DNA from: Epiperipatus broadwayi
Lineage: Eukaryota; Onychophora; Udeonychophora; Euonychophora; Peripatidae
Assembly (NCBI GenBank): GCA_028023455.1
Contig: JAQFVV010001041.1
Location: forward strand, 1-64,000
Length of the DNA stretch: 64,000 nt
Direction of reading: 5' to 3'
Shown here: positions 1 to 10,652 of the stretch, in pieces
Layout: every line of letters begins with the position of its first letter
How positions within the stretch are numbered: position 1 is the stretch's first letter
Notes under the pieces: generated by a model
Told to the model about the DNA's origin: nothing
What the model saw: only the letters and a program-made list of their open reading frames with translations
Database searches by the model: none
Position numbers and translations under genes: made by a program

Positions 1-1900
1 GTTTATGTAAGCTGTGAATAACAGCGTGCTCAATGGGGATCCCTGTGGGATGGATAAACTTGGTTTGAATCCCGGAGCTATGCGCCCATCTAGCGTGAGG
101 AAAATTCTCCCGGTTGTTTAAAAGGTTCTCTATGATTTGTAGAAGAGGTTGAGGTACTTGGTATTGTTCAAGTGTTTTAATTAGCACATCAATGCGTACC
201 GAGTCGAATGCCCCTGCGATGTCGAGTTGAATGGCAACTGGCTTGGACCTTCTTTTTGTGCACACTTGGTCTATTACTAGACGGAAGCCGATCTATTGCA
301 TCTGATGTGGCTGCACCCTTCTTAGCAAACTGGTATTTTGAGATGTGCTTGAGGACATTGTCTTGCATTTTGTCTTTGATTATAGACTCAATTATCTTGA
401 TCATGAGTGGGATCATTGAGATAGGCCTTAGGTTTTGCAGTTCAGTTGCAGCATCACTCTTTTTAAGTAGTGGCACCATTGCGATCGGGTATAGAAATTC
501 AAGTTGGCAAGTTCCACTGCTGAGTAGATCAATCATTTTCTTGATGATTGGGATGGTATAATTGCTCAGGTGGAGAAGAATGAACTTCGGGATGCCATGT
601 AGTCCAGGATGTATTTTGTCTGGCATTGCATTTAAGTTTTTTTGAATTGTAGCATGGGTAATGTCATGAGTGTTGTCTGGATTTATTTTGAAAGTTCTTC
701 TGTCACTGGGTGTGATTTGGTTTTGAAACTTTTTTTTGAAATGTTCTTGGAGTTTACCTAGCATTGCAGGGCCAATGTATTGTTTACCATCTATGGTGAT
801 GTCACTTGGGCCTTAGGATCTCTTCCGAATCTCTAAGGCCCATCTGATGTATCCTCTGGTCCAGCAGTGTTGATGTACCAGGTAGCTCCGGGCTCTTTTT
901 GTTGCTATGTGTTCTGCTAGAATCTTTTGGGTGGTCCTATATTTAGTCTTTAGTTGTAAGATTGTTTCTATGTTTTGTCCTTCCAGTGTTAGGTGCTTGA
1001 GGGTATCTGCAATGTTGTCTAAGCTGTTTAAAAGTTTCAGGGGTCCTGGTCTTCGGAAAGAGTAGGTGGTTATTAGTTTCTGTAGTGTTTTTGTGAATAG
1101 AGGCCATGCCTCTGTGATTGGCCTGGAGAGTATGTTTGTTTGATGGAATTGTATGTAGGCTTCTGAGAACAGGCAGGCTGGTGTAGTTTCCCTGGTTATG
1201 AGTCTTATTGTTCTTTGGTGGTTGTTTGGGTCTGGGGAGCTTGAGGAAACCTGAAGTTTTATCTCTTGTAATAGGTGGTCTGAAAAAACCACTGGCCAGA
1301 GTCTGGCTTGAGTGGTAGGCAGTAAGTTTGGTGAAAAAAAGTTAAGTCGATGAGGGACTTATATTTAGTTGTGTAGAATGAAAATGCTGTCTCAGGGAGC
1401 AGGTTTCGTGCACTCATTAGCTTTAGATTGATTAATGGGAGGTAGTTAGACTGGAAGGTTTCATAGGAGTGGTTGAAGTCTCCTATCAGGATGGAAGGAA
1501 ATGGGTTGGTTCGAAGTGTCGCATTTATTGTGTGAATAATTCTGCGGATGTTGTCAGGAGCCTTTGTCATGTATATGTTGCATAAGTTGATGGTACAATT
1601 GTTGTACTGAAGGATGGCTATGAGACAGTGGTTGTCTATGTATAGTATTTTGAAGAAGGTTATGGGAGATAATTTGTTAATTAGTATGGCCACTCCAGGA
1701 TCCGGAGTTTGGGCTATGGAGTAGTGAAAGTAGCCCAGTGAGTTTAGTTTCATGATGTGTGGGCCAGACTGTGTGTGTAGTTTTGTTTCGGAGAGACAGA
1801 GGATATCTGGTTGATGTTTAATGAACCATCTGTGAAGTGCTTCAACTCTTTCTTTGGAGTTTAAGCCTCTGATATTTACTGCTGTGATTGTAATAGTCAT
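1..1900 (-). pseudogene. LINE ORF2: endonuclease plus partial reverse transcriptase
   Basis: The endonuclease (1900-1259) nicks target DNA and the RT copies the RNA there. Endonuclease motifs are visible in order: N-x-RGLN near the start, SETKL with the catalytic Glu, GDFN, and SLIDLTFF at the end. It lacks an obvious final SDH motif. A frameshift near 1260-1290 moves into frame 1292-813, a linker. This frame stops at 813-815 (TAA) and continues in the same frame into 764-189, where RT blocks with VPLLKK and LRPISMIPL appear. A second frameshift near 285 leads to RT motif A, QLDIAGAFDSV, on 236-198. A PxGxP block follows near 25-45, after which the window ends before the YxDD motif. The start at 1900 is chosen because the endonuclease homology begins there. 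Confidence 0.8.
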
Positions 1901-1908
1901 GGTGTGGT

Positions 1909-1911
<3 letters not shown>

Positions 1912-1940
<29 letters not shown>
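1912..1940 (-). repeat. 29-base A-run between LINE ORF1 and ORF2
   Basis: Twenty-nine consecutive T on the plus strand, so A on the element's coding strand. It starts within the ORF1 stop codon (1941-1939) and ends 11 bases before the candidate ORF2 ATG (1900-1898). It could be an internal A-rich linker, a slippage site for ORF2 expression, or the poly(A) scar of a separate insertion. Confidence 0.9.
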
Positions 1941-1942
<2 letters not shown>

Positions 1943-4884
1943 GTGAAGGTATCTTCTGGGGCGGTGTCTTCTGGTAGGGGTTTTTCTGAGGGGCTGTTCT
2001 CTGACTCAGGAAATGAGATAAGGAATATTTCATTTTCTGTGGTTGTCGGCATGGGGTCTTCCGTTGATCTGAAAATTGGTAGAGTATCTTCTTCTGTGGT
2101 TGTTAGCATAGGGTTTTCAGGTGGTCTGACTTTTGGTAGAGTCTCATTTTCGGTGGTTGTCAGCATAGAGTTTACAAATGGTCTAAATTTTGGTAGAGTC
2201 TCATCTTCCCTTGATTGAATTTCTTGCCGTTTTTTATCTGATGGTTTACGTGATTCCTGTGATCTGGTAGTTTTTGTTCTGAGGTCCACTTTGGCTGGGT
2301 CTGAGGTACTGGAGTCATCAGTTGATTTTTCTTGTGTGCTGGAATTATTTTGTCTTGATCTTTTGCGGTTGCGTGGTTTGGAAGGTTTTTTAGATGTTTT
2401 GGTGGGTCCCTCATCTTCTGATTCGATCATGGTCTCTGATGATGACCGCGATCTAGTGAGCTTTGAGTCCTCTGCCATTCTGTGGTGGGTTAGGGATTTT
2501 CCAGTATCTGGGATGCTTGTGTGGCTATGGTTTGTTCCCATTGGAGTGGGTATGGACTGATGTGTGTTTTTTGTTTCTGTTTGTGGTTTTGGGTAGGTTT
2601 TAATTGGATGTGTAGAATCAGTGGGGTCTTCGATGGTGCTGTTGTGATTTTTTGTATATGCCTGACTGCTTATATCACTTGTATTGAGGGGACACTCCTT
2701 CATTATGTGTCCTCTGTTCCGACAATTGAAGCTCAATGGGGGTATATCCCGGAAGCTGATAAGGATTGTAGCCTTGTTGTTGCTGACTGTTGCTGGTAGT
2801 GTAAGTGGCTGGATTCCTGTCTTGAGGACTAGACGGAAGACTGCAGTGTTGGTAAATACCATTGTTTCCGCTCTTGATTCTTGGATGTATTTAAAGCCTT
2901 CAACTGTACCATAATTGGCAAGTGCCTGTTGCAAGTGGGACTCTTCAAAGTTGACAGTACAGTTACTCACTCTGCCCTGAAGAATCTGTGGTTTGTTCAT
3001 GTTAATGTGGACCAGGTATTTGTTGTCTAACTGTTTGAATTTAGTTTCAAAGAGTTGCTTTCCTGCTAGGTCTTTGAATTGGATTGCAATATACCTTTTA
3101 TTTGTGTGGAATAGTATCTTATAAACTGGTGACCAGAACTTGTGATCACTGAGTAGATCATAGAGTGAGAGTATTGGGAATTTGTATAAAGAGCAGTTGA
3201 TATCTGTTGTTGTTAGGATACTTGTACATTCATTGGTGTACTCTGTGAAGGAGCGAAAGAGAAGATTTGGTATGGTTCTATTAAAGCGTTCTGTTACTGA
3301 AGAATGGTAGTCTATGTTAACTGGTTGTTGCAGGTCAGCATGTTCATTTTATTCTTGTTCCCCGTCTCTTAATTGGATGAATTTATTGTATGGGTCTTCT
3401 GTAGTTTGTGTGTGGATTGCTTGAGTTTTGGCTTGGGTTGATTGCCTAGTGGTTATCCTAAGGCTATTAGCATATGAGAATTGTGGATGGAGATGTGTGG
3501 ATATGGCATGGTAATGTCCTGAGTTGTTAGCATTGTTTTGCTGTGCTGGTTCTGGGGGGTTGTTGGTGTCTTGGGTTGTGAATGTGGAACTGCTTTGAAG
3601 TTTTGGAAAAGGATCATTGTTGTTGTCCCATGTTGTATCATTTTCTTCACTGTTTTCGTTTTGTGTTGTTTGTTTTGGTTTCTGGGAGTTTGGTTTATTT
3701 GTGGTGTTGCTGCTTGTTAATTTTTCTGGGAAGTTGGTGTTAGTAGGTGATGTCTTTTGGATTGGAGTGTTTGTTTTAATTTGATTGAAGTTTGATTTTC
3801 CATTGCTATTAGTATTGGTTGGGTTGTTTTTCTTATCTTTATTTAGTGTTAGTGCAGTTTTCAGCTTTGTTTTTAAATCTCTACTTGTTTGTTTTTGAGG
3901 TTGAAAAGGGGAGTTCAAGCTGGCTTTATATGTAGTTAGATTAACTGTAGAATTGGTATAAATTGGTGTATTCGACTGTGCCGGATGATTTAGTTGTGTC
4001 CCCCCTAGGTTAGAATGCGTAAATAAATCGCTAGAGTTACGGTTTGAGTCGTTTTTTGCATTATGAGGGCGATTTAGTGTGGCTTCCGGTTTAGTTTTAG
4101 ATTTATTGCTTTTTTGTTTTTCGTGCTGGGAGTCTGATTTTTGTCGGGTATTATAGTAGGTGGAATTCTCTGTCAAATCAGTATAACCTTCTGTTTCCGA
4201 CTCTACGGAATCACTCAACTGTGTCTCTGAGAACTTAGAGTATGAATTTTCGTCTTTTTCCGTGTTGTGAGTGTGAACGTGTCTAGCTTCCGGTTTGGTT
4301 TTTTGACTATAACTTTTTCGTTTTTCAAGTTGGAAGTCTAGTTTTGGGTCAAGATTATAGCTGTTGAAATTTTCTATGGTATTTATATGGCTTTTTTCCT
4401 TCGACTGTGCGGGGTCATGACGTAATGCTTCATCTAATTTTGGATATGTGAGTTCATCGCCAACGGCAGAATTGCGGTTGATGTTTACGTTATAAGTATT
4501 ATATTTTCGAGATTCCTGTTCAGTTTTGGGGGCATAACTTTTTTGTTTTTGACTCTGGGGATCTAATTTTTTTTTTGGATTAGAGGTGGAAAAATTCTCT
4601 GTAAAATCATTGTCATCGGAAGTTTGGGGCCGATCTGAAAGATTGTTTTCAGGCTCCTCAAAATCTGTTTCTAGTTCACATTTTCTATTTGTTTTCTCCG
4701 TAGATTTTTTCCTTGAAGGGTTTTTTCTTTTTTCGGTCAAAGGAAGAGATATTTCTTTTGGTTTGTCCTGAAATTTGAATTTAGGGATTTTTGAGTTGTT
4801 TTCACTTTTTAAGAGTAGTCCCTCTTCCCTTTGAGAGGCTATGACTGAATTTGCTGAGGTACCAGTTTTTTTTTTGGGAGCCAT
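1939..4884 (-). pseudogene. LINE ORF1 (gag-like, RNA-binding), one internal stop
   Basis: ORF1 of the LINE, the presumed RNA-binding chaperone that coats element RNA. Frame 4884-3349 (511 codons) ends in a TAA at 3349-3351. The same frame then stays open for 116 codons and runs into the 353-codon ORF 3000-1939, so the ancestral protein was about 980 residues, unusually long for a LINE ORF1. Residues 1-100 are Lys/Ser-rich and start MAPKKKTG. Residues about 104-340 are Asn/Ser/Thr/Lys-rich and contain about four degenerate repeats of 70-75 residues. The section after the stop is more globular and leads into a zinc knuckle of the CX2CX4HX4C type whose first Cys is Ser (SFNCRNRGHIMKEC). The C-terminal tail has about three 20-residue Thr-rich repeats. 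The frame closes at a TAA that merges into the A-run. Confidence 0.75.
2034..2215 (-). repeat. 60-bp tandem repeat inside LINE ORF1 tail
   Basis: Three clear copies and a partial fourth of a 60-bp unit encode a 20-residue motif of the form ETLPKxRPxxNxMLTTTEN. The period is an exact multiple of three, so the frame is kept. Copies differ at several positions, so the array is not brand new. It lies in the disordered C-terminal tail, downstream of the zinc knuckle. Confidence 0.8.
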
Positions 4885-4950
4885 GTTTGTCTTGATGGTG
4901 GTTGTTTAACTTAGTGATAATTAACAATTATATATGGATTTAAATGTTTT

Positions 4951-5737
4951 GTTTTTTTTATAAATAATAAAGAGAAGATACTTACAATGTTTCCTGTGTG
5001 GTTATTTATCCTCAATAAGTGGTATTTAAGCATCTAAGTCACAGTCAAAGTAGCTACCGTGCAAGGGTGAACTTGCCTAAAAGCTTTAACTGACAGAATT
5101 GCACAAACCATATGAAAATCACCTAAGGGCAATCCACACATGCATTCCACATTCTGATTTCGTAAATGATTAATTTTTTTCTTTACAGCCCACTAAGATC
5201 AGGGAGAAACAAGAAACTCTTATCTACTTTACTTAAGTTATTGATTGCAAATAATGATAGCAAACTGCAAAAAATAATGAGACAAACACAATTTATTTAT
5301 ATATATACAAAATAACATATATTGTTGGCACTTTTTTTAATTGCTTTATAAATTAATTAAAGATAACTTAACCTTCCTAAACTTTATTAGCATTATTTTA
5401 ATTTATGCACAGATATAGTATACAGGAGCTTAAATGTTTTTAAACAATTGAGATTTGATCATTACTTATTTAGAGCATTATTGTCATTTGATGTTTTTGA
5501 ATGGGTCCCAATCAACTGCCTAGACATCTTGTCACTCGCACCTCACATTATCTCTGTTCTAAGACTAACTGATCCTGTCTAATGAGGATAATATCATATT
5601 AGCAATGAAGAATAATTAATCTAATGGACTGTGAGCTCAATTTCATATTATGATATTAGCAAGCAATGAAAACAAAATAATTGTAAAATACAGGAAATCA
5701 CATCTATATTGCCATAGTTTCTATATAAAAGCAAATA
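4951..5737. other. AT-rich stretch, possible LINE 5' UTR at left part
   Basis: No gene seen. The segment 4980-5160 is somewhat less AT-rich and may be 5' UTR of the LINE; the rest is plain AT-rich sequence. Confidence 0.4.
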
Positions 5738-7066
5738 CACCCAGGTCTCATTTTATGCAGTAGATAGGTTCCTCAGAAAACATGCACAAAATAAATTGCA
5801 CAAAAATAGACTAAAAATGGGGGATATGTACTGTAATTTTCAAAAATTGCATAAAAGCAAAGCAACAATTTAAAATTACTTTAAAATTCACATAAAAAAA
5901 AAGGAAATAAAATATGACTAATAAAAAAATTGATACAAGACAAACTTTTTTCACTTTTTTTATCAACTACAGTATTTAATTTTATTCAAAACAATATATT
6001 TTTATGTGTAATTTACAGTATTTTACATTTTTTCATACATGTACAGTATTTTAATTATTATCGCTATTTGATGATATGCAAGTTTGTTTGTGAACCAGTA
6101 AGACATCAAATTCATCACAAGAGGAAATACAACTAGCACCAACTTCATTTTTTTAAATTACTCTTATAGGGCACTCACTCAAACTAAAATGTTTTCCAAT
6201 CGCTGTTGATCCTTCCCATTTCACTAAGCGATCTAAAATTGAAATTTTTGTTTCCAAAGAAATTCATTTTTTGGGGTGTTTTTTCCTCTCCTTTAGGGTA
6301 AACTAAAAGTTTAAAATAAAAATAAGAACTTAGACTTATGATAATAAAAAAACACCTACTCACCACTATTGGGCAAAATTTAATTAAAACTAACAAAAGT
6401 TTAATTCTTATTTTTGTCTTTAATTTTTTAATTTTCAATTCCATTTAAAAATCAAATTTCATTGTTTCACATCACATTAATTTCAGATCATGTTACATAC
6501 TTTTTAAATTGTTAATTATAATTAAAAATCAGATTTTAATTTTTAATTGTCAAATTTAATTGTGTCCACCACTGTTACTCATCTTTTAAAAATAAACTTG
6601 TGGATACTAAATGATTAATTGAGTATTCTTTTTTTAAAAAGCAAGAATAGAATGTGATTTAAAATGCAAAAACAACAACATGCATAGTATAAGCATTTAT
6701 AAAGTTTGAACAGATTTACATTATAATCTTGTAAAATATAATGTGTGTATATAAAATGGGGAAATCCTGATTTTAAGTGAATTATGAACTTCTTTATTGT
6801 ATAAAATCTATTACAGTACTTTTATAAAGTGCTGAAAATATTGAAATTATTAGATGGAAGTGGAACTCTGATAATACGCTATTACTTTAAATATAAAGTG
6901 AGTGCACAAAATTTATAATATTTAAAGTAGTAGAACATTATCAGAGCTCAACTTCTGATCTAATAATTTTTATCACATAAAAAACTGCATACAAATATAG
7001 AAGAAGAAACATGAATCACATAACTTCAAAATCGCATTAAAATCCACATAAAATAAGACCCAGGTG
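5738..7066. mobile_element. TA-flanked DNA transposon, non-autonomous, copy 1 (1.33 kb)
   Basis: Terminal inverted repeats of about 23 bp: CACCCAGGTCTCATTTTATG at the left, and its imperfect complement ending ACCCAGGTG at the right. Both sides are flanked by TA (5736-5737 and 7067-7068), the target duplication of Tc1/mariner/pogo elements. The second copy at 19534-20836 is in the opposite orientation and matches along its length. No transposase frame survives; the open frame at 6184-6444 is low complexity and does not resemble one. The termini resemble those of Tigger/pogo elements (inference). An internal palindrome lies at about 6840-6962. Confidence 0.8.
6840..6962. repeat. Internal palindrome of the TA-flanked element
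   Basis: Arms of about 50 bp (from 6840, ATTATTAGATGGAAGTGGA; and ending near 6962) pair with a few mismatches around a loop of roughly 25 bp. The same palindrome is in copy 2 at about 19642-19763, so it belongs to the family rather than being a chance structure. It may be an older element captured before amplification. Confidence 0.7.
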
Positions 7067-8900
7067 TACATGTGTAAATTATGTGCATACAGTAGGAATT
7101 AAACTTCCACAATGTATTAGTTTTTAGATTATTAGTGACCAGCAATTGCAAATGTATCACAGTGCAACATATATAAAAATAGATAAATAATATATGATAA
7201 GAATTGTTCATCTACCCTACATCACTGTTTAAATATATAATGAAAGTTAGAGGCTAGCAATTGCAAATGATTTTACTATTATTTCACTAATTTGTTACAT
7301 AAGAATGAGTTTCAGATGTAACTAGCATAACCTTAATTGACACATTGACAACTGTCCATTTTTATCAATTATAAATACCTCAAAACACAAGAATAATTCA
7401 CTCAAACTGTCATCTATTCCGTTGATAATTTATTAACTTGTTGATTTAATATATTTTTAATATTTTCTTTAAAGTGGAAATAAATGGTTTAATTAACTTA
7501 TAGATGTTTAATAGCATGGCAAGAGATTGCAATTATAAGCTAATTGCCTTTTATAAAATAATTTTATATAAGTATCACTGACAAAATTGTGGTGTGATAA
7601 ATAAAACAAACTATAATCTTTTGCCATAGCTACTCATAAACAAATTAAATAAATATCTATTTACTAACATATTTTATTAGATAGAAGATAAATAATAATT
7701 AATTAAAGATTAGTTTAAATTTCATACTTATTCTTTCAGTATCAAAAGTTCACACCCAGTTTTTAAGTATTGGTTTACTTTTGCAGATTTTATTTATTGA
7801 ACAATACCTATGCTGAATAATTATTTAACACAGAGGAAAGAACTGCTAACCTTCAATCAACATAACATAGTTATTCATGGGATTTCACATCAGAATATGC
7901 AGTACCCTAAGACTCGATGGCTTGCTATTAAGGTTAATGGACATTCTGAGTTTGGACATTTGGATAGACTTAATACAAAATCGTGTCTAGATCCTAGTGC
8001 TTTTATTCTATAAAAAGATAGCCTTACCTGAACTAAGGATATGGGAATGGCTCTACCATGATCTCATTAAAAGATGCAGCAAGATGTTATGTACAAAATA
8101 TAGTTTCTAAGAACACACTTGCAATGCATAATATAAAATAGAAATATTAATATTTAAATTAAATGTGCCTAAAAACAGATATTTTTATTTGCATAACTAA
8201 CAGAACCCAGTTTTTAAAATAAGCATAATAATTATGCTATCTTAATGAACTAAAACTACATTAAAACTAGTTTAATATCCTCAAACTGCATCTTAAATCA
8301 GTTTTATTAAGGAGGAGAAGGCACATTTAGCTGGATAGTTAATAATACACTATTAAATATACCTTAAAGCTATTAAGGCTAGTCTATTACTTTCAATAAG
8401 ACAGATATTTAAAGTTGCAATTTGTAACTCTAATTGTGCAAACCATAATAGATGTTTGTATAATATAAAATTAAATCAAAATGACAATAATGGATGTGTA
8501 GTGATCAGTTATCATTTCAATATAATAAAATTTTGAAACAGTGTGCCAATGAGTTAAATAAGCATTATTAAAATATATTTAATGGAAGATATACATTAAT
8601 GTACTTTCATTAAAAGTCTATCAGGTTTAATACAGGCTCAGTGTTTTGAGATATTTGGCATATTATAACATATACTAAATAAAATTTAAAGAAATTAATA
8701 GATAAATCCATAGGCATAACTACAGTACAAATATAGATTAACATAGACTTAAGATTACAGTTATTATATTTTAGGATAGGAAAACATAGGCAAATTTTAT
8801 GACAGTTTTACATTATTATTTTAGACAAGAATTTAAAGTTAGATTTTGAACACTCACCTTTAAATTATAAGGTAGCTTTAAATAGATTAAAGTTCAAAGA
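7067..8900. other. AT-rich, no gene seen
   Basis: Plain AT-rich sequence. The short frame at 7810-8013 has no recognisable domain and is not called. Confidence 0.6.
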
Positions 8901-8919
8901 TTAAAAGTCGATTTCAAAG

Positions 8920-9200
8920 CTCTGCAATGTTTGGATGATTACCTAGTTTCTTATAGCTTGTTTCTTGGGCACATCAAATAGCAGATGTAGTAGCACTCTT
9001 GATCTCTGAATAGGCAGTGTGATTTAGTTGTTATATTCTTGCAGCAGGCTGCTGGTAGGAATGTCTCCTACTTTTAGGATGATGATGCCATGTCAGTCAT
9101 CCTGCAGAATAGGACTAGAGATCACCATCTCTCCTGGTGGAAAAACAGCACGTCTCACCTCCTACTCCAAAATATCAAAATTACAATTGCATCATGGAGT
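8920..9200. other. Unidentified GC-richer island
   Basis: About 280 bp with clearly higher GC than its surroundings, including CTGCAGCAGGCTGCTGG-like sequence. No long frame is open on either strand and no family is recognised. It is probably an old repeat. Confidence 0.35.
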
Positions 9201-9753
9201 CTAGTGGCAATGCTTCTTGAAAATTATACAGAGTATTTTTGATGTAAAAATATGACCTATTTCTATGATCTCAAAATTAAACACTAATTCTGACAGCAAG
9301 ATTATTTTTCTGTGAGTGAATCCATTAACATCTTTTCAAGATTTTATATTTTTAATTTACTAAAATCATTTAAACATTGAATTTTTTAATAGGATGTTTG
9401 TGACTGAATTTGACCACTTCTGATCCCTCAAAACCTAACAATAGTTCCAGTCATGTAGATATTGTTTACAAAAAAAATATATTTTGGAAAAATATTATTG
9501 CCAAAATTAAAATTTTAGACGTCTATTTCATAACTTTAAGTTAAAATTAGGAATTATAAGAAATGACTAAATAATATTACACTATATATGTATCATGTTA
9601 GTATGTAGACTACACATATATACATGCAATTCTACTGTTTAAAATGATAAATTGACTTTTTTAAAGAAACAAAAATTTACAATTTAAAATATATATTTAA
9701 ATTAAAATACCTGATATAATATAGCTCTATCTAAGATATTGCAGATGTTTATC

Positions 9754-9758
<5 letters not shown>

Positions 9759-9841
<83 letters not shown>
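9759..9841. repeat. (AT)n microsatellite
   Basis: About 40 uninterrupted AT units at the left border of the foldback element. A second long run is at about 9949-10034. Confidence 0.95.
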
Positions 9842-9845
<4 letters not shown>

Positions 9846-9947
9846 TTTCCAACCAGTAACCACCTAAACATTCACATAAATATAGCAACCAATATTTCTA
9901 ATTGCTGTCAAGGCAACCTTCACACCTTTTAATAGCAAAATGGAAAT

Positions 9948-9948
<1 letters not shown>

Positions 9949-10034
<86 letters not shown>
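9949..10034. repeat. (AT)n microsatellite
   Basis: About 42 AT units inside the left arm of the foldback element, absent from the corresponding place in the right arm. Confidence 0.95.
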
Positions 10035-10036
<2 letters not shown>

Positions 10037-10302
10037 CAGTGATACATTTATAACTGTGTTAAAGTCCTTATACATGTACTCATGAAGAGTTTAAAGCTGG
10101 CACAGATAGACCTATGGGAAAAATAGGTGAAACATATATGAGGGTAGGAATATACTAAAGCTTGCAACTTGATCATAGAGATTAAAATTATTGATACAAA
10201 GAAGTTTAAATAAACCTCCTTAAATAGTAAATATAACCTGTTCTGAATGCAGACTAATAAATAGTAAATTATAACATTACAAATTGCAATTATAATTTTC
10301 AA

Positions 10303-10389
10303 GTCTTGCATTGGTGGTCGAGAGATCACTAGCAGGCAGTTGCTCGAGTTGCGGGTTCGCATCCTGGCCGATGCTATGACATATATATA
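10303..10389 (+). mobile_element. tRNA-derived SINE insertion with 12-bp target duplication
   Basis: An 87-bp insert flanked by the direct repeat TATAATTTTCAA (10291-10302 and 10390-10401). It contains a pol III A-box-like segment (TGGTGGTCGAGAGATC) and a B box (GGGTTCGCATCC), and its ends pair like a tRNA acceptor stem (GCATTG with CGATGC). It ends in an (AT)n tail. It shares head and B-box end with the copy at 33315-33395, so the two are one family. SINEs depend on a LINE for mobility; which one is unknown. Confidence 0.75.
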
Positions 10390-10652
10390 TATAATTTTCA
10401 AATTGCACCCAAAGGATTACTTAAATAATAAGTTTAATAATGCTCTAAGCTAAATGGGTTTATAGCTTTGAGCATTATTACACTTATTATTTAATTAACA
10501 CATTGGGTGTAATTTGAAAGTTATAATTTCAATTTGTAGTGTTATAATTGACTATTTATTAGTCGACATCCAGAACAGGCTATATTTACCTGTTTAAAGA
10601 TGTTTATTTAAACTTCTTTGTACTTTAATCTCTGTGATCAAGTTGCAATCTT

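Larger units (their letters stand above)
1..4950 (-). mobile_element. LINE (non-LTR retrotransposon), two-ORF, partial at left edge
   Basis: Reading the minus strand from about 4.9 kb leftwards gives a long ORF1 with a degenerate zinc knuckle, a 29-base A-run, an apurinic-like endonuclease, a linker and the first half of a reverse transcriptase. This is the order of an autonomous endonuclease-bearing LINE of the CR1/Jockey/I type. The RT palm continues beyond position 1, so the 3' half is outside the window. The 5' end is not defined; the first ATG is at 4884 and sequence up to about 5.1 kb may be 5' UTR. ORF1 carries one in-frame stop and ORF2 carries one stop and two frameshifts, so this copy is inactive but only lightly decayed. 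The fragment at 10935-11558 may be the C-terminus of a related family. Confidence 0.85.

Noticed and set aside
1943-2914. Plus-strand ORFs opposite LINE ORF1
   Set aside because: Antisense shadows of the repeat-rich ORF1.
3349-4884. Host low-complexity Asn/Ser-rich protein gene
   Set aside because: The same frame continues past one stop into a zinc-knuckle protein immediately before a LINE endonuclease, so it is LINE ORF1.
10048-10401. 117-codon minus-strand ORF
   Set aside because: It crosses the foldback arm, the SINE and an AT microsatellite; it is a chance frame.
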